Assembly (NCBI RefSeq): GCF_900240245.1
Contig: NZ_OESQ01000001.1
Span: forward strand, 275,412-339,411
Direction: 5' to 3'
DNA length: 64,000 nt
Origin: Lachnoclostridium edouardi
GTDB taxonomy: Bacteria > Bacillota > Clostridia > Lachnospirales > Lachnospiraceae
Every line of letters begins with the position of its first letter. Position 1 is the first letter of the stretch. Below the pieces are notes generated by a model. The model saw only the letters and a program-made list of their open reading frames with translations, searched no databases and was not told the DNA's origin. Shown here one piece after another: positions 50,792 through 60,010 of this stretch. The translations under genes were made by a program, and so were the position numbers.

Positions 50792-52812
50792 TTTTTTGAC
50801 CTCTTTTCATTATTTTTATAAAAAGCTGCCGCTGCGTCAAAGCAGCTGCGCAGATCATACTGATTTCTTAAATTCAGAACTGTAACTGTTCTGGCTGTAA
50901 CAAAATGCTCTAGCTTTTCCATATATTCCTCTGATGTAATACTGCCCTCTGCCACATAAGTTAATCCCTTTTCCCAGCTGGCCGTCAAGTCAGGATTTAA
51001 AAGCTGGCGTATGGAAGCGCTGACCACGTCAAATATAATTTCTCCCAGCAAAGTCGGAGTAATTACCTGAGTCTTTCCGTTTAAAGACAAATACTGAATA
51101 TTCACCAGCTTTTTCAGTATTTCCGCCCTGGTGGCGCTGGTGCCTATGCCGCTTCCCTTAATCTGGGCCCTCAGCTCCTCGTCTTCTATTAACTGTCCTG
51201 CGTTTTCCATTGCCAGAATCATAGAACCTGAAGTGTAACGTTTAGGCGGGGAGGTCTCTCCTTCTTTTACTGTTAATTCTTTTACCGGCAGTACCATACC
51301 CTTTTTTAAGGTTCCCAGCATGGCGATAAACTCAGGATCTGTCAGATTCTTCTGATTATTTCCCTGACCTTTTTCGTCCCCTTCCTGGCCAGACACCTTT
51401 AAATAGCCTGCATCCTTTAAAATCCGGAAGTTGGAAAAAAAATGCTCTTTTTTCTCCTCAGGCCCATCCATAACTATTTCCAGATTATACTTCTGGTAAA
51501 TGGCAGGCGGATAAAATATGCTTAAAAACCTTCTGGCAATTACCTCATAAACCTTTACAGACAGCTCTTTCTGGCTTTTTAAAGCCCCAAGGCCCTGACC
51601 TGTAGGAATAATTGCGTAGTGATCTGTAATCTGCTTATCATTTACATATCTGGTTTTAGACAGGCCTGTATAAGCCTTTTTGTCCAAAATTTCCCCGGCA
51701 AAGCCGCCCAGCTTTTCTAACTGCCGCAGCCCGCTTATATTTTTACTTATCACCTTTGCCACTGCTGTAGACAATACCCTTGCATCTGTTCTGGGATAAG
51801 TCACAAGCTTTTTTTCATACAAGTCCTGTACTATCTTTAAGGTTTCATCAGGACTGATTTTAAACATTTTAGAGCAGTCATTCTGAAGCTCAGCCAAATT
51901 GTAAAGCAGAGGAGGATTCTTAGTTTCCTTTTTTCTTTCTACAGAAACCAGCTGTCCCTCCATAGGAGCCTTCTGGGAAAGTCCGCGGATCAGCTCCTCT
52001 GCCTTCTCTTTCTCTTTAAATCCATTATCTTTATATAAATATGGGGAGGCAAAATACTTCGAGCCTTCCACTGCCTTCCACTCGCCGCTAATATCCATGT
52101 TCTGAGAATCAAAAACTCCTAAAACCCGGTAAAAGGGGGTTTTCACAAAGCTGCGTATTTCCCTTTCCCGGCGGACTACCATGCCTTGAACACATGTCAT
52201 AACACGGCCTACTGACAGCACGGTCCATTTGGTTTTCATGTAACTGGAAATTGCAGGCCCATACTTTAATGTAAGCAGTCTGGAAAAGTTTATTCCCATA
52301 AGATAATCTTCTTTTGCTCTTAAATAGGCAGAGGCAGAAAGATTATCATACTCCTCCCAGTCCTTTGCCTGGCGGATGCCTCTTAAAATTTCTTCCTCAG
52401 TCTGAGAATCTATCCACACTCGTTTTCTGCTTTTTCCGTGAACTCCGGCCATCTGGTCTACTAAACGATAAATATACTCTCCCTCCCGCCCGGAGTCTGT
52501 ACATATATATATAGTGTCCACATCCGGCCTGTTTAACAACCAGCTGACAATTTTAAACTGTTTTGCCACGCCTTCTATAATCTCATACTTAAATTCTTTG
52601 GGCAGGAAAGGCAGGGTTTCCAGGCTCCACCGTTTATATTTTATATCATAGGCTTCAGGGTAACTCATAGTAACCAAGTGGCCTACGCACCAGGTAACTA
52701 CCGCCTCCTCTGACTCTAAATAACCGTCTCCACGTTTTCCTTTTATTTTCAGCGCGTTTGCAAACTCCTGAGCCACGCTTGGTTTCTCTGCAATATACAG
52801 GGATTTTGCCAT
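50788..52812 (-). CDS. topB: DNA topoisomerase III
   Basis: Protein of 674 residues; the ATG at 52812 (MAKSLYIAEKPSVAQEFA) has GGGAGGAATTT upstream, better than the ATG six codons earlier. Type IA topoisomerase: N-terminal Toprim (LYIAEKPSVAQ, CTDSGREGEYIYRLV, with the DxD/E metal site), the active-site tyrosine in LVTYPRTDARVL, then IGTSATRAEILKKL. The C-terminal zinc-ribbon repeats of larger type IA enzymes are absent, usual for short Firmicute TopB. It resolves DNA strand entanglements. Confidence 0.94.
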   Translation of the reverse strand: MAKSLYIAEKPSVAQEFANALKIKGKRGDGYLESEEAVVTWCVGHLVTMSYPEAYDIKYKRWSLETLPFLPKEFKYEIIEGVAKQFKIVSWLLNRPDVDTIYICTDSGREGEYIYRLVDQMAGVHGKSRKRVWIDSQTEEEILRGIRQAKDWEEYDNLSASAYLRAKEDYLMGINFSRLLTLKYGPAISSYMKTKWTVLSVGRVMTCVQGMVVRREREIRSFVKTPFYRVLGVFDSQNMDISGEWKAVEGSKYFASPYLYKDNGFKEKEKAEELIRGLSQKAPMEGQLVSVERKKETKNPPLLYNLAELQNDCSKMFKISPDETLKIVQDLYEKKLVTYPRTDARVLSTAVAKVISKNISGLRQLEKLGGFAGEILDKKAYTGLSKTRYVNDKQITDHYAIIPTGQGLGALKSQKELSVKVYEVIARRFLSIFYPPAIYQKYNLEIVMDGPEEKKEHFFSNFRILKDAGYLKVSGQEGDEKGQGNNQKNLTDPEFIAMLGTLKKGMVLPVKELTVKEGETSPPKRYTSGSMILAMENAGQLIEDEELRAQIKGSGIGTSATRAEILKKLVNIQYLSLNGKTQVITPTLLGEIIFDVVSASIRQLLNPDLTASWEKGLTYVAEGSITSEEYMEKLEHFVTARTVTVLNLRNQYDLRSCFDAAAAFYKNNEKRSKK

Positions 52813-52953
52813 AAATTCCTCCCTCCACAAAAAACTCTTACTAGTATATCATTGAAAATCCAGAAAGGCAATGATACAATTAAAAAATAGTAGCACTCGT
52901 GAAAGACCTGGCAAACAGTTTTTCATGTTAATTGCAGAAAGGATTTATATACA

Positions 52954-53439
52954 ATGTCTATAGAAAACGTACGATCATATTTTAAAACCTTGAATATGGA
53001 GGAACATATTCTGGAGTTTCCTGTGTCCAGCGCCACTGTCGCCCTGGCTGCCCAGGCAGTAGGCGTGGAGCCGGCCAGAATTGCCAAAACATTATCTTTT
53101 TATAATAAAGCCGGGGATTCCTGTATTCTTGTTGTCACATCTGGAGATATGAAAATAGACAATAGTAAATTTAAAAAGTTTTTTGGATTTAAAGCTAAAA
53201 TGCTGTCCGGCGGCGACGTAGAAAGACTAACCGGCCATGAACCTGGAGGCGTATGCCCATTTTCCAATCCTGATTCCACAGAAATATATTTAGATCAGTC
53301 TATGGAGCGTTTTTCCACTGTATTTCCGGCTGCTGGCAGTTCTAACTCAGCAATTGAATTAAGCTGCAGCCAGTTGCAGGAATATTCTCACGGAAAACAG
53401 TGGGTAGATATATGTACGCCTATTAATGAAACTATTTGA
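52954..53439 (+). CDS. YbaK/EbsC family prolyl-tRNA editing-like protein
   Basis: Protein of 161 residues with the YbaK fold: TVALAAQAVGVEPARIAKTLSF, then FKKFFGFKAKMLSGGDVERLTGHEPGGVCPF, the usual loops including the conserved lysine and GGVCPF. The family hydrolyses mis-charged Cys/Ala-tRNA-Pro. It ends with 8 bp overlap on the opposite strand with the antiporter gene. Confidence 0.88.
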   Translation: MSIENVRSYFKTLNMEEHILEFPVSSATVALAAQAVGVEPARIAKTLSFYNKAGDSCILVVTSGDMKIDNSKFKKFFGFKAKMLSGGDVERLTGHEPGGVCPFSNPDSTEIYLDQSMERFSTVFPAAGSSNSAIELSCSQLQEYSHGKQWVDICTPINETI

Positions 53440-54628
53440 TTTTCAAAAATCTCTTATATGTTAAATCTATCCCAAAGGCGCCTATTGGGGCTGTCAGCAA
53501 AATTGCCACAACAGCTACAGAAAGTACAATCTGGCCGCAGGGCAGCCCCATTGCCAATGGAACAGAACCAATTGCCGCCTGTACTGTTGCTTTTGGAAGA
53601 TAGGCAATCATACAGAACAGGCGCTCTCTAAAGTTGAGAGATGTTTTTACCAGACAGACAGCCACTCCCAGAGAACGGAAAATTAAGGCTGTAAATATCA
53701 TTAACACAGCGGCAATTCCAGCATTTAAGGTATACCGAATATCAACTGCCGCTCCCACTAATACAAATAGAATCACTTCTGCTGCCAGCCACAGCTTGCC
53801 AAACTTTTCAGAAAGCCTTTTTGACACAAATTCAGGGCTTTTTATTTTTAATACGCAGGCCATGCTGACAACTGCCAGCAGGCCGGAAACAGAAACAACC
53901 TCTTTCATCCATGTCTCTACTGCCATAAGTAAAAATGAAATTCCTAAAACAATAATCACCTTCATACTGTTCCTGACGCAGTGCCTGTAAGCGTATGCTT
54001 TCTCAAAAAATGCACTTAAAACATATCCCACAACAGCCCCTAAAATAATACCTAGAATAATGGAAACCGGAATATTGACAAAATATATAACATTTACCCC
54101 GCCTCCCTGAGCCATGGTGACAAATGTAGAAAATAATACAATCACAAAAATATCGTCGCAGGACGCTCCGGCCATAATTAGCTGAGGAATACTTTTTTCT
54201 GTTCCATATCCGTTTTCCATAAGCTGCACCATACGGGGCACCACTACTGCCGGAGAAACAGCGCCTAACACAGCCCCCGTAACGGCGGCTTCAATTCTTG
54301 TAATACCGAGAATATAAGGCGCAAAAAGGAAAAAGCCAAGTATCTCGCAGCTTGCCGGAATGCAGGCCATCATAATAGCCGGGCGTCCCACTTTTTTTAA
54401 ATCAGCCAGATTAAGAGAAAGTCCGGCCTTTAGCAATATGATTATTAACGCCATTTGCCGCAAATCAGCAGAAACAGATAAAATAGACGAATCCAGCAGG
54501 TTCAAAACATAGGGCCCTAATATAATGCCGGTTATAAGCATACCAATAATACGAGGCAGCTTTAAAAACTGGCAGACAGCCCCCATAGCCAAACCTACAA
54601 GAAAGATGAGAGCCAATGAAGTTAACAT
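53432..54628 (-). CDS. Cation/proton antiporter (Kef/CPA2 type)
   Basis: Protein of 398 residues with about 12 membrane helices and no C-terminal RCK domain. Sequence features are LKLPRIIGMLITGIILGPYVLN at the start, AGLSLNLADLKKVGRP, AVLGAVSPAVVVPRMVQLMENGYG and GASCDDIFVIVLFSTFV, the aspartate-pair region of CPA transporters. It exchanges Na+ or K+ for protons. galM lies 34 bp upstream on the same strand. Confidence 0.88.
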   Translation of the reverse strand: MLTSLALIFLVGLAMGAVCQFLKLPRIIGMLITGIILGPYVLNLLDSSILSVSADLRQMALIIILLKAGLSLNLADLKKVGRPAIMMACIPASCEILGFFLFAPYILGITRIEAAVTGAVLGAVSPAVVVPRMVQLMENGYGTEKSIPQLIMAGASCDDIFVIVLFSTFVTMAQGGGVNVIYFVNIPVSIILGIILGAVVGYVLSAFFEKAYAYRHCVRNSMKVIIVLGISFLLMAVETWMKEVVSVSGLLAVVSMACVLKIKSPEFVSKRLSEKFGKLWLAAEVILFVLVGAAVDIRYTLNAGIAAVLMIFTALIFRSLGVAVCLVKTSLNFRERLFCMIAYLPKATVQAAIGSVPLAMGLPCGQIVLSVAVVAILLTAPIGAFGIDLTYKRFLKIK

Positions 54629-54650
54629 ATTTTTTCTCCTTACAAAATGC

Positions 54651-54678
54651 AGAAAAGCAGCACTACTGCTGCTTCTCT
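54651..54678 (-). terminator. Hairpin at the galM stop codon
   Basis: AGAAAAGCAGCA (54651-54662) and TGCTGCTTCTCT (54667-54678) form a 12-bp stem with one wobble; the TAG stop of galM is in the 4-base loop region. The T run after it (GCATTTTG) is weak, so it may only attenuate into the antiporter gene. Confidence 0.45.
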
Positions 54679-55730
54679 GTTAAAAATCTGTAGATTGTAG
54701 TTGTTTTATATTCCTCCCCGGCTTTTAAAATAGGTGAGGGGAAGTTCATATGATGAATAGCGTCAGGATAATACTGGGTCTCAAAACAATAGCCGTGACG
54801 TTTTCCATAAGCAGCCCCATCTTTTCCAGGCAGTTTTCCGTCCAGATAATTACCTGCATAAAACTGAATTCCCGGAAGATCTGTGTATGTCTCCAAAACA
54901 CGTCCGCTTTTTTTGTCCCTGGCCTTTGCTGCCAGACGCAGGCCGTTTCCATAATCATTTAACACCCAGTTATGGTCATATCCATTGCCCCAAACCAGCT
55001 GCTCATAATTATCGTCAATCTCGTGACCAATCACCTTATATTCTGTAAAGTCCATGGGAGTTCCTTTTACAGACTGGATTTCTCCTGTGGGAATTGAGCC
55101 TTGATCTGCAGGAGTAAACCGAACGGCATTAATCCAAACCTCCTGGTCCATAGCGCTGCCGCTGTTATGGCCTGCCAAGTTAAAATAACTGTGGTTTGTA
55201 AAATTGGCGATAGTATCTTTATTACATACCATATGATATTGAATTTTTATGCAGTCGTCCTCAGTAAGAGTATAGCGCACCTCGATTCTGGCTCTTCCAG
55301 GATATCCCTGATCCATATCTTCGCTCCAAAGAGAAAAAATAAGGGTAGTTTCCTCCTCTGTCTCCTCCACCTCTGTCTCCCAGATTCTGTTGCGGTAAAG
55401 ATCAGGTCCGCTGTGAAGATTATTGTTTCCGTCATTAAAGGCCAGAGAATATGTTGTTCCATTCAGCTGAAAGCCGGCTCCTCCGATTCTGTTGGCATTA
55501 CGTCCAATAATACTTCCAAAATAAGCTCCGTCCTGCAGATAATATTCCGGCTTATCATAGCCTAAAACCACATCCGCCGTGTTTCCTGCTGCATCTGCCA
55601 CCTTCATTGTATTCCAGATAGCGCCCAAATCTAAAAATGCAGCCTCTGTTCCCCTGGCGTTCACTAAAATATACTGATTTACCTGTCTGCCGTCAGGCAG
55701 CATACCAAATAATACTTTCCTACATGCCAT
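54663..55730 (-). CDS. galM: Aldose 1-epimerase (galactose mutarotase)
   Basis: Protein of 355 residues that interconverts alpha and beta anomers of hexoses. Conserved features are DVVLGYDKPEYYLQDGAYFGSIIGRNANRI near the N-terminus, NNNLHSGPDLYRNRIW (catalytic His), NFTNHSYFNLAGH (second His), YDHNWVLND and FETQYYPDAIHHMNFPSPIL containing the catalytic Glu region. No other galactose genes are adjacent. Confidence 0.93.
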   Translation of the reverse strand: MACRKVLFGMLPDGRQVNQYILVNARGTEAAFLDLGAIWNTMKVADAAGNTADVVLGYDKPEYYLQDGAYFGSIIGRNANRIGGAGFQLNGTTYSLAFNDGNNNLHSGPDLYRNRIWETEVEETEEETTLIFSLWSEDMDQGYPGRARIEVRYTLTEDDCIKIQYHMVCNKDTIANFTNHSYFNLAGHNSGSAMDQEVWINAVRFTPADQGSIPTGEIQSVKGTPMDFTEYKVIGHEIDDNYEQLVWGNGYDHNWVLNDYGNGLRLAAKARDKKSGRVLETYTDLPGIQFYAGNYLDGKLPGKDGAAYGKRHGYCFETQYYPDAIHHMNFPSPILKAGEEYKTTTIYRFLTEKQQ

Positions 55731-55760
55731 AATTCAATTCCCCCCTGAACTTTAAAAGAC

Positions 55761-56846
55761 TTATTTACTCTGAATATAGCCCTGAGCTGTCAGCAGCTCT
55801 GCACAAAGCACAGCTCCTCCTGCAGCTCCCCGGACTGTATTGTGAGAAAGTCCTACAAACTTCCAATCATATACAGTGTCCTCTCTCAGACGGCCAACAG
55901 AGATGCCCATGCCTTTTTCATAATCTACATCTAATGTTACCTGAGGGCGATTGTCCTCTTCCATATATTGAATAAACTGAGCCGGAGCGCTTGGCAGCTT
56001 TAATTCCTGAGGAAGCCCCTTAAAGTTTGCTAAACGGTCTAAAAGCTGTTCCTTTGTAGGCTTCTTTCTAAACTTTACAAATACAGCCGCTGTGTGGCCG
56101 TTTAACACCGGAACGCGGATACACTGGCATGTAATTACCGGCTCTGCAGCCTTTACAATCTGTCCATTTTCCACTTTTCCCCAAAGTCTTAAAGGCTCCT
56201 GCTCGCTTTTTTCCTCTTCTCCGCCGATAAACGGAATAATATTTTCTACCATCTCCGGCCAATCCTTAAATGTCTTTCCTGCTCCGGAAATAGCCTGATA
56301 TGTAGTAGCTACCACCTCGTATGGCTCAAACTCCTTCCAGGCAGTAAGCACCGGCGCGTAGCTTTGAATAGAACAATTTGGCTTTACTGCCACAAATCCT
56401 CTTTCTGTTCCAAGACGCTTTCTCTGAGACTGAATCACCTCAAAATGCTCTGGATTAATCTCCGGAACAACCATAGGAACATCTGGAGTCCATCTGTGAG
56501 CGCTGTTATTGGAAACAACAGGAGTCTCTGTTTTTGCATATGCCTCTTCTATTGCCTTGATTTCCTCTTTGCTCATATCTACGGCGCTGAATACAAAATC
56601 TACGCCGGAGGCTACGGCTTCCACCTCGTTTACATTCATAACCACCAGATTTTTTACACTTTCCGGCATAGGCGTAGTCATCTTCCAACGTCCGCCTACA
56701 GCCTCCTCATATGTTTTTCCAGCTGAACGAGGGCTTGCAGCCACAGTTACCACCTCATACCATGGGTGATTTTCCAGTAGAGAAATAAATCTCTGTCCAA
56801 CCATTCCTGTGGCGCCTAACACGCCTACTCTTAATTTCTTTTCCAT
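55761..56846 (-). CDS. asd: Aspartate-semialdehyde dehydrogenase
   Basis: Protein of 361 residues starting MEKKLRVGVLGATGMVGQRF at 56846, where AGGAG lies upstream; the open frame extends 40 codons further with no family homology. It makes aspartate semialdehyde, the branch point feeding hom and the diaminopimelate pathway. NADP-binding GATGMVGQRF, VVSNNSAHRWTPDVPMVVPEINPEHF, the active-site cysteine in VAVKPNCSIQSYAPVL and the conserved RVPVLNGHTAAVFVKF are present. The 361-residue form fits the fungal/archaeal-like subclass. No riboswitch was recognised in the leader. Confidence 0.95.
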   Translation of the reverse strand: MEKKLRVGVLGATGMVGQRFISLLENHPWYEVVTVAASPRSAGKTYEEAVGGRWKMTTPMPESVKNLVVMNVNEVEAVASGVDFVFSAVDMSKEEIKAIEEAYAKTETPVVSNNSAHRWTPDVPMVVPEINPEHFEVIQSQRKRLGTERGFVAVKPNCSIQSYAPVLTAWKEFEPYEVVATTYQAISGAGKTFKDWPEMVENIIPFIGGEEEKSEQEPLRLWGKVENGQIVKAAEPVITCQCIRVPVLNGHTAAVFVKFRKKPTKEQLLDRLANFKGLPQELKLPSAPAQFIQYMEEDNRPQVTLDVDYEKGMGISVGRLREDTVYDWKFVGLSHNTVRGAAGGAVLCAELLTAQGYIQSK

Positions 56847-57025
56847 AATTGCTCTCCTAACAGTATCTTTAGATTTTTCATTTTCTGTGCATATCCTATA
56901 CCAATCCTTGAAAAAATGCAAGTAATATTCGCCATAAAAATACATTTGTCCGCATATAAAAAACATTTTTATAGAATTTGCATAAAATGAACGTCTATGG
57001 CGGAACCCTCAGCAGCGCTGAATAT

Positions 57026-57748
57026 TTATGCTAATTCTAAAGCTACTTCCATCATATTTGTAAATGTATTTTGTCTTTCTTCTGCCGTCGTAGCCTCCCC
57101 GGTGGCGTCAGAGTCAGAAATTGTAACAATACAAAGGGCGTGGACCCCTGCGGCTGCAGCGTTGCTGTATAAAGCCGCCGCCTCCATCTCCACAGCTAAA
57201 ACTCCCATGTCTGTCCAGGATAAACCTTTTCCAGGCCCTTCCCCCGGACTGTAAAACATATCAGAAGTAAGGAGATTTCCCACATGGTATGTCAGGCCCT
57301 TTCTTTTGGCAGCCTCCACCGCTTTTTCTAACAGCTTGTAGCTGCAAATAGGAGCATAATCTCCTGGAAGTCCCAAAAGACGCACAAAATTAGAGGTTGT
57401 ACATGCTCCCATGCCAAATACCATATCTCTTACCTTCACATGGCTTTGAAGAGATCCTGCCGTTCCCACTCGAATCAGATTTTTACATCCATAGCCATGA
57501 ATTAATTCATACGAATAAATTCCAATAGAGGGACACCCCATACCTGTCCCCATAACTGAAACAGGCTTTCCTCGGTAAAGCCCTGTATATCCCAGCATAT
57601 TTCTGGTGCCGTTAAACTGCTTTGCCTGTTCTAAAAAATTATCAGCTATAAACTTTGCCCGCAAAGGATCTCCCGGAAGCAGAATTGTCTCTGCAATCTC
57701 TCCCTTTTTTGCCTCAATATGAGGGGTAGGTATTCTCAGTTCTGGCAT
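57026..57748 (-). CDS. deoD: Purine nucleoside phosphorylase
   Basis: Protein of 240 residues, the size of the hexameric DeoD type. Conserved motifs are [64 protein letters not shown] and, near the end, [28 protein letters not shown] with the catalytic Asp. It splits inosine, guanosine and related nucleosides. It follows the parC-like gene after 13 bp. Confidence 0.95.
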   Translation of the reverse strand: MPELRIPTPHIEAKKGEIAETILLPGDPLRAKFIADNFLEQAKQFNGTRNMLGYTGLYRGKPVSVMGTGMGCPSIGIYSYELIHGYGCKNLIRVGTAGSLQSHVKVRDMVFGMGACTTSNFVRLLGLPGDYAPICSYKLLEKAVEAAKRKGLTYHVGNLLTSDMFYSPGEGPGKGLSWTDMGVLAVEMEAAALYSNAAAAGVHALCIVTISDSDATGEATTAEERQNTFTNMMEVALELA

Positions 57749-57761
57749 ATTTTCTCCTCCT

Positions 57762-59999
57762 TTAGGATAATCTGACCTTGCTTCCCTTTCCGTCTCTTTT
57801 ACTGATCTTCAAACGGTTCAGGTGCACTTCCTTACCCTTATAATTTACTACAGGATCTTCTCCCAGTAAATATATATTCTCCAAAAACTCTTCTCTGGCC
57901 AGCTTAATGCCTCTGACTCCTCTGGCGCTTTTCTTCATTACAGGGATTTCGTTCAGATTAAATCTGAGGAAAACCCCGCTGTTCGTTTGAATCACTGCCT
58001 CAGCCTCCCCGCCAATCATACGAATCACTGCAATCTCGTCCCCGTCCTGAAGCTTTGTAGATACCACTGTACGGTTATTGGTCTCAAATTCCTCCCCGGG
58101 CACTGCCTTTACTGTGGCCATTTTTGTGGCAAATAAAAGGCTGCTGCCTTTTAAGGCCTCTGCGTTAATTAAATAGATACAATTCTCCTTTGTCCCGTCA
58201 AAACGGCTTAAATTGTCTGCGGGAACACCTTTATCCCTCAGCTTGCCCATAGGCACATCCATAACTTTTATTTGATGGAGATTTCCAAGGTTAGTAAAAA
58301 TACAGATTTTATCCGTATTCATGCAATTTACTACATAGGCGTTTTCTCCATCCACAGCTTCTTTATTTCTCTCGTACGCTGACTTTTCCATGATCTTACA
58401 ATATCCAAAGCGGTCCATAACAAACACTACAGGCTGAATCTCTACAGCAGTCTCGTCATATACAGCTTCCTTGCCGTCCTCAATCGCAGTACGTCTTGGA
58501 GAAGCAAATTCCCTTTTAATATTCTCCAGATCCTCTTTTAAAACAATATCCATGTTTTTTCTGCTTTTTAAAATCTTGGTATACTGAGCAATTTTCTTTA
58601 AGGTCTCTTTATAATCCTTTTCTAAAGCCATGATCTCCAGACCAATCAGCTTATACATTCTCATTTCCAAAATAGCTGTGGCCTGCCGCTCTGTAAAACA
58701 CAGCTTTTTGGCATCCTCCTCAAATCCATTCATCCGGAAATGAATATTGGAAATATCCCCGGAAATCAAACATGCCTTTGCATCCTTTAAACTTCTGGAG
58801 CCTCTAAGTACAGCGATAATCAAGTCAATTACATCACAGGCGTGAATTAAGCCTTCCTGGATCTCCTTTTTCTCCTGCTCCTTTTCCAAAAGCGCCGTAT
58901 ACTTTCTGGTGGCGTTTTCATACTGAAAATCCAGGTAGTTTTTAAAAACCCCCTGAAGATTTAAGGTTTCAGGCCTTCCCTCTGTAATTGCCAGCATATT
59001 AACGCCAAAGGTATCCTCCAGCTTTGTTTTTTTATACAGAATATTTTTAATTTTCTCTACATCCGCATCCTTTTTCAGCTCTAATACAATGCGGATTCCC
59101 TCTTTGTTAGACTGATTGGAAATATCCACCACATCTGACAGCTTTTTACTCTCTACTAAATCAGCCACGTCTACCAGAAATTTATTAATTCCGGCTCCCA
59201 CCATTGTATAAGGAATCTCTGTAATGATTAATTTATCTTTGTCAGCTTTTCTTTTTCCCAGCTCAATCTCTATTTTTCCCCTCAGCTTAATCTTTCCCAT
59301 GCCGGTTTCATAAATAGCCGGCAGATCTTTTTTATTGGCAATAATTCCGCCTGTAGGAAAATCCGGGCCTGGAAGATATGTCATTAACTCCTCTGTCGTA
59401 ATCTGAGGATTGTCAATAAAAGCCTGTACTGCATCGATTACCTCCCCCAGATTGTGAGGAGGGATGCTGGTGCTCATACCTACGGCGATTCCCTCCGCTC
59501 CATTAATCAAAAGATTAGGCACTCGCACAGGCAGCACCTCCGGCTCCTTCTCTGTTTCATCATAGTTGGAAACAAAGTTCACTGTTTTGTCCAGGTCTTT
59601 TAAATACACTTCCTCTGCAAACTTTTCCAGTCTGGCCTCAGTGTAACGCATAGCCGCCGCCCCGTCCCCTTCTATGGAACCGAAGTTGCCGTGGCCGTTA
59701 ATTAAGGGCATACCTTTTTTAAACACTTGAGACATTACTACCAAGGTCTCGTAAATAGAGCTGTCGCCGTGAGGATGATACTTACCCATAGTATCGCCTA
59801 CAATACGCGCCGACTTCCTGTGAGGCTTATCGTGATTTAATCTAAGCTCGCTCATATCGTACAGCACCCGGCGCTGCACCGGCTTTAAACCGTCCCTGGC
59901 ATCAGGAATGGCCCTGGCAGTGATGACGCTCATGGAATAATTCATATAGCTTTTCTGCATTTCCTCAGAATATTCTGTTTTAATAATTTTCTCAGCCAT
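57762..59999 (-). CDS. parC: Type IIA topoisomerase subunit A (topoisomerase IV ParC-like)
   Basis: Protein of 745 residues. Domains: breakage-reunion domain with [40 protein letters not shown] and the quinolone region [19 protein letters not shown] (S and E at the classic positions, wild-type like), the active-site tyrosine in AMRYTEARL, and a six-bladed beta-propeller C-terminal domain. It is shorter than GyrA (about 830) and the pattern HGDSS-IYE is closer to ParC. Paired with the parE-like gene 11 bp upstream. An intact gyrase pair is expected elsewhere. Confidence 0.85.
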   Translation of the reverse strand: MAEKIIKTEYSEEMQKSYMNYSMSVITARAIPDARDGLKPVQRRVLYDMSELRLNHDKPHRKSARIVGDTMGKYHPHGDSSIYETLVVMSQVFKKGMPLINGHGNFGSIEGDGAAAMRYTEARLEKFAEEVYLKDLDKTVNFVSNYDETEKEPEVLPVRVPNLLINGAEGIAVGMSTSIPPHNLGEVIDAVQAFIDNPQITTEELMTYLPGPDFPTGGIIANKKDLPAIYETGMGKIKLRGKIEIELGKRKADKDKLIITEIPYTMVGAGINKFLVDVADLVESKKLSDVVDISNQSNKEGIRIVLELKKDADVEKIKNILYKKTKLEDTFGVNMLAITEGRPETLNLQGVFKNYLDFQYENATRKYTALLEKEQEKKEIQEGLIHACDVIDLIIAVLRGSRSLKDAKACLISGDISNIHFRMNGFEEDAKKLCFTERQATAILEMRMYKLIGLEIMALEKDYKETLKKIAQYTKILKSRKNMDIVLKEDLENIKREFASPRRTAIEDGKEAVYDETAVEIQPVVFVMDRFGYCKIMEKSAYERNKEAVDGENAYVVNCMNTDKICIFTNLGNLHQIKVMDVPMGKLRDKGVPADNLSRFDGTKENCIYLINAEALKGSSLLFATKMATVKAVPGEEFETNNRTVVSTKLQDGDEIAVIRMIGGEAEAVIQTNSGVFLRFNLNEIPVMKKSARGVRGIKLAREEFLENIYLLGEDPVVNYKGKEVHLNRLKISKRDGKGSKVRLS

Positions 60000-60010
60000 T
60001 ATTTCTCTCC

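Noticed and set aside
56847..56966. 40-codon N-terminal extension of Asd
   Set aside because: It has no homology to the family and no ribosome binding site; the start at 56846 fits family and spacing.
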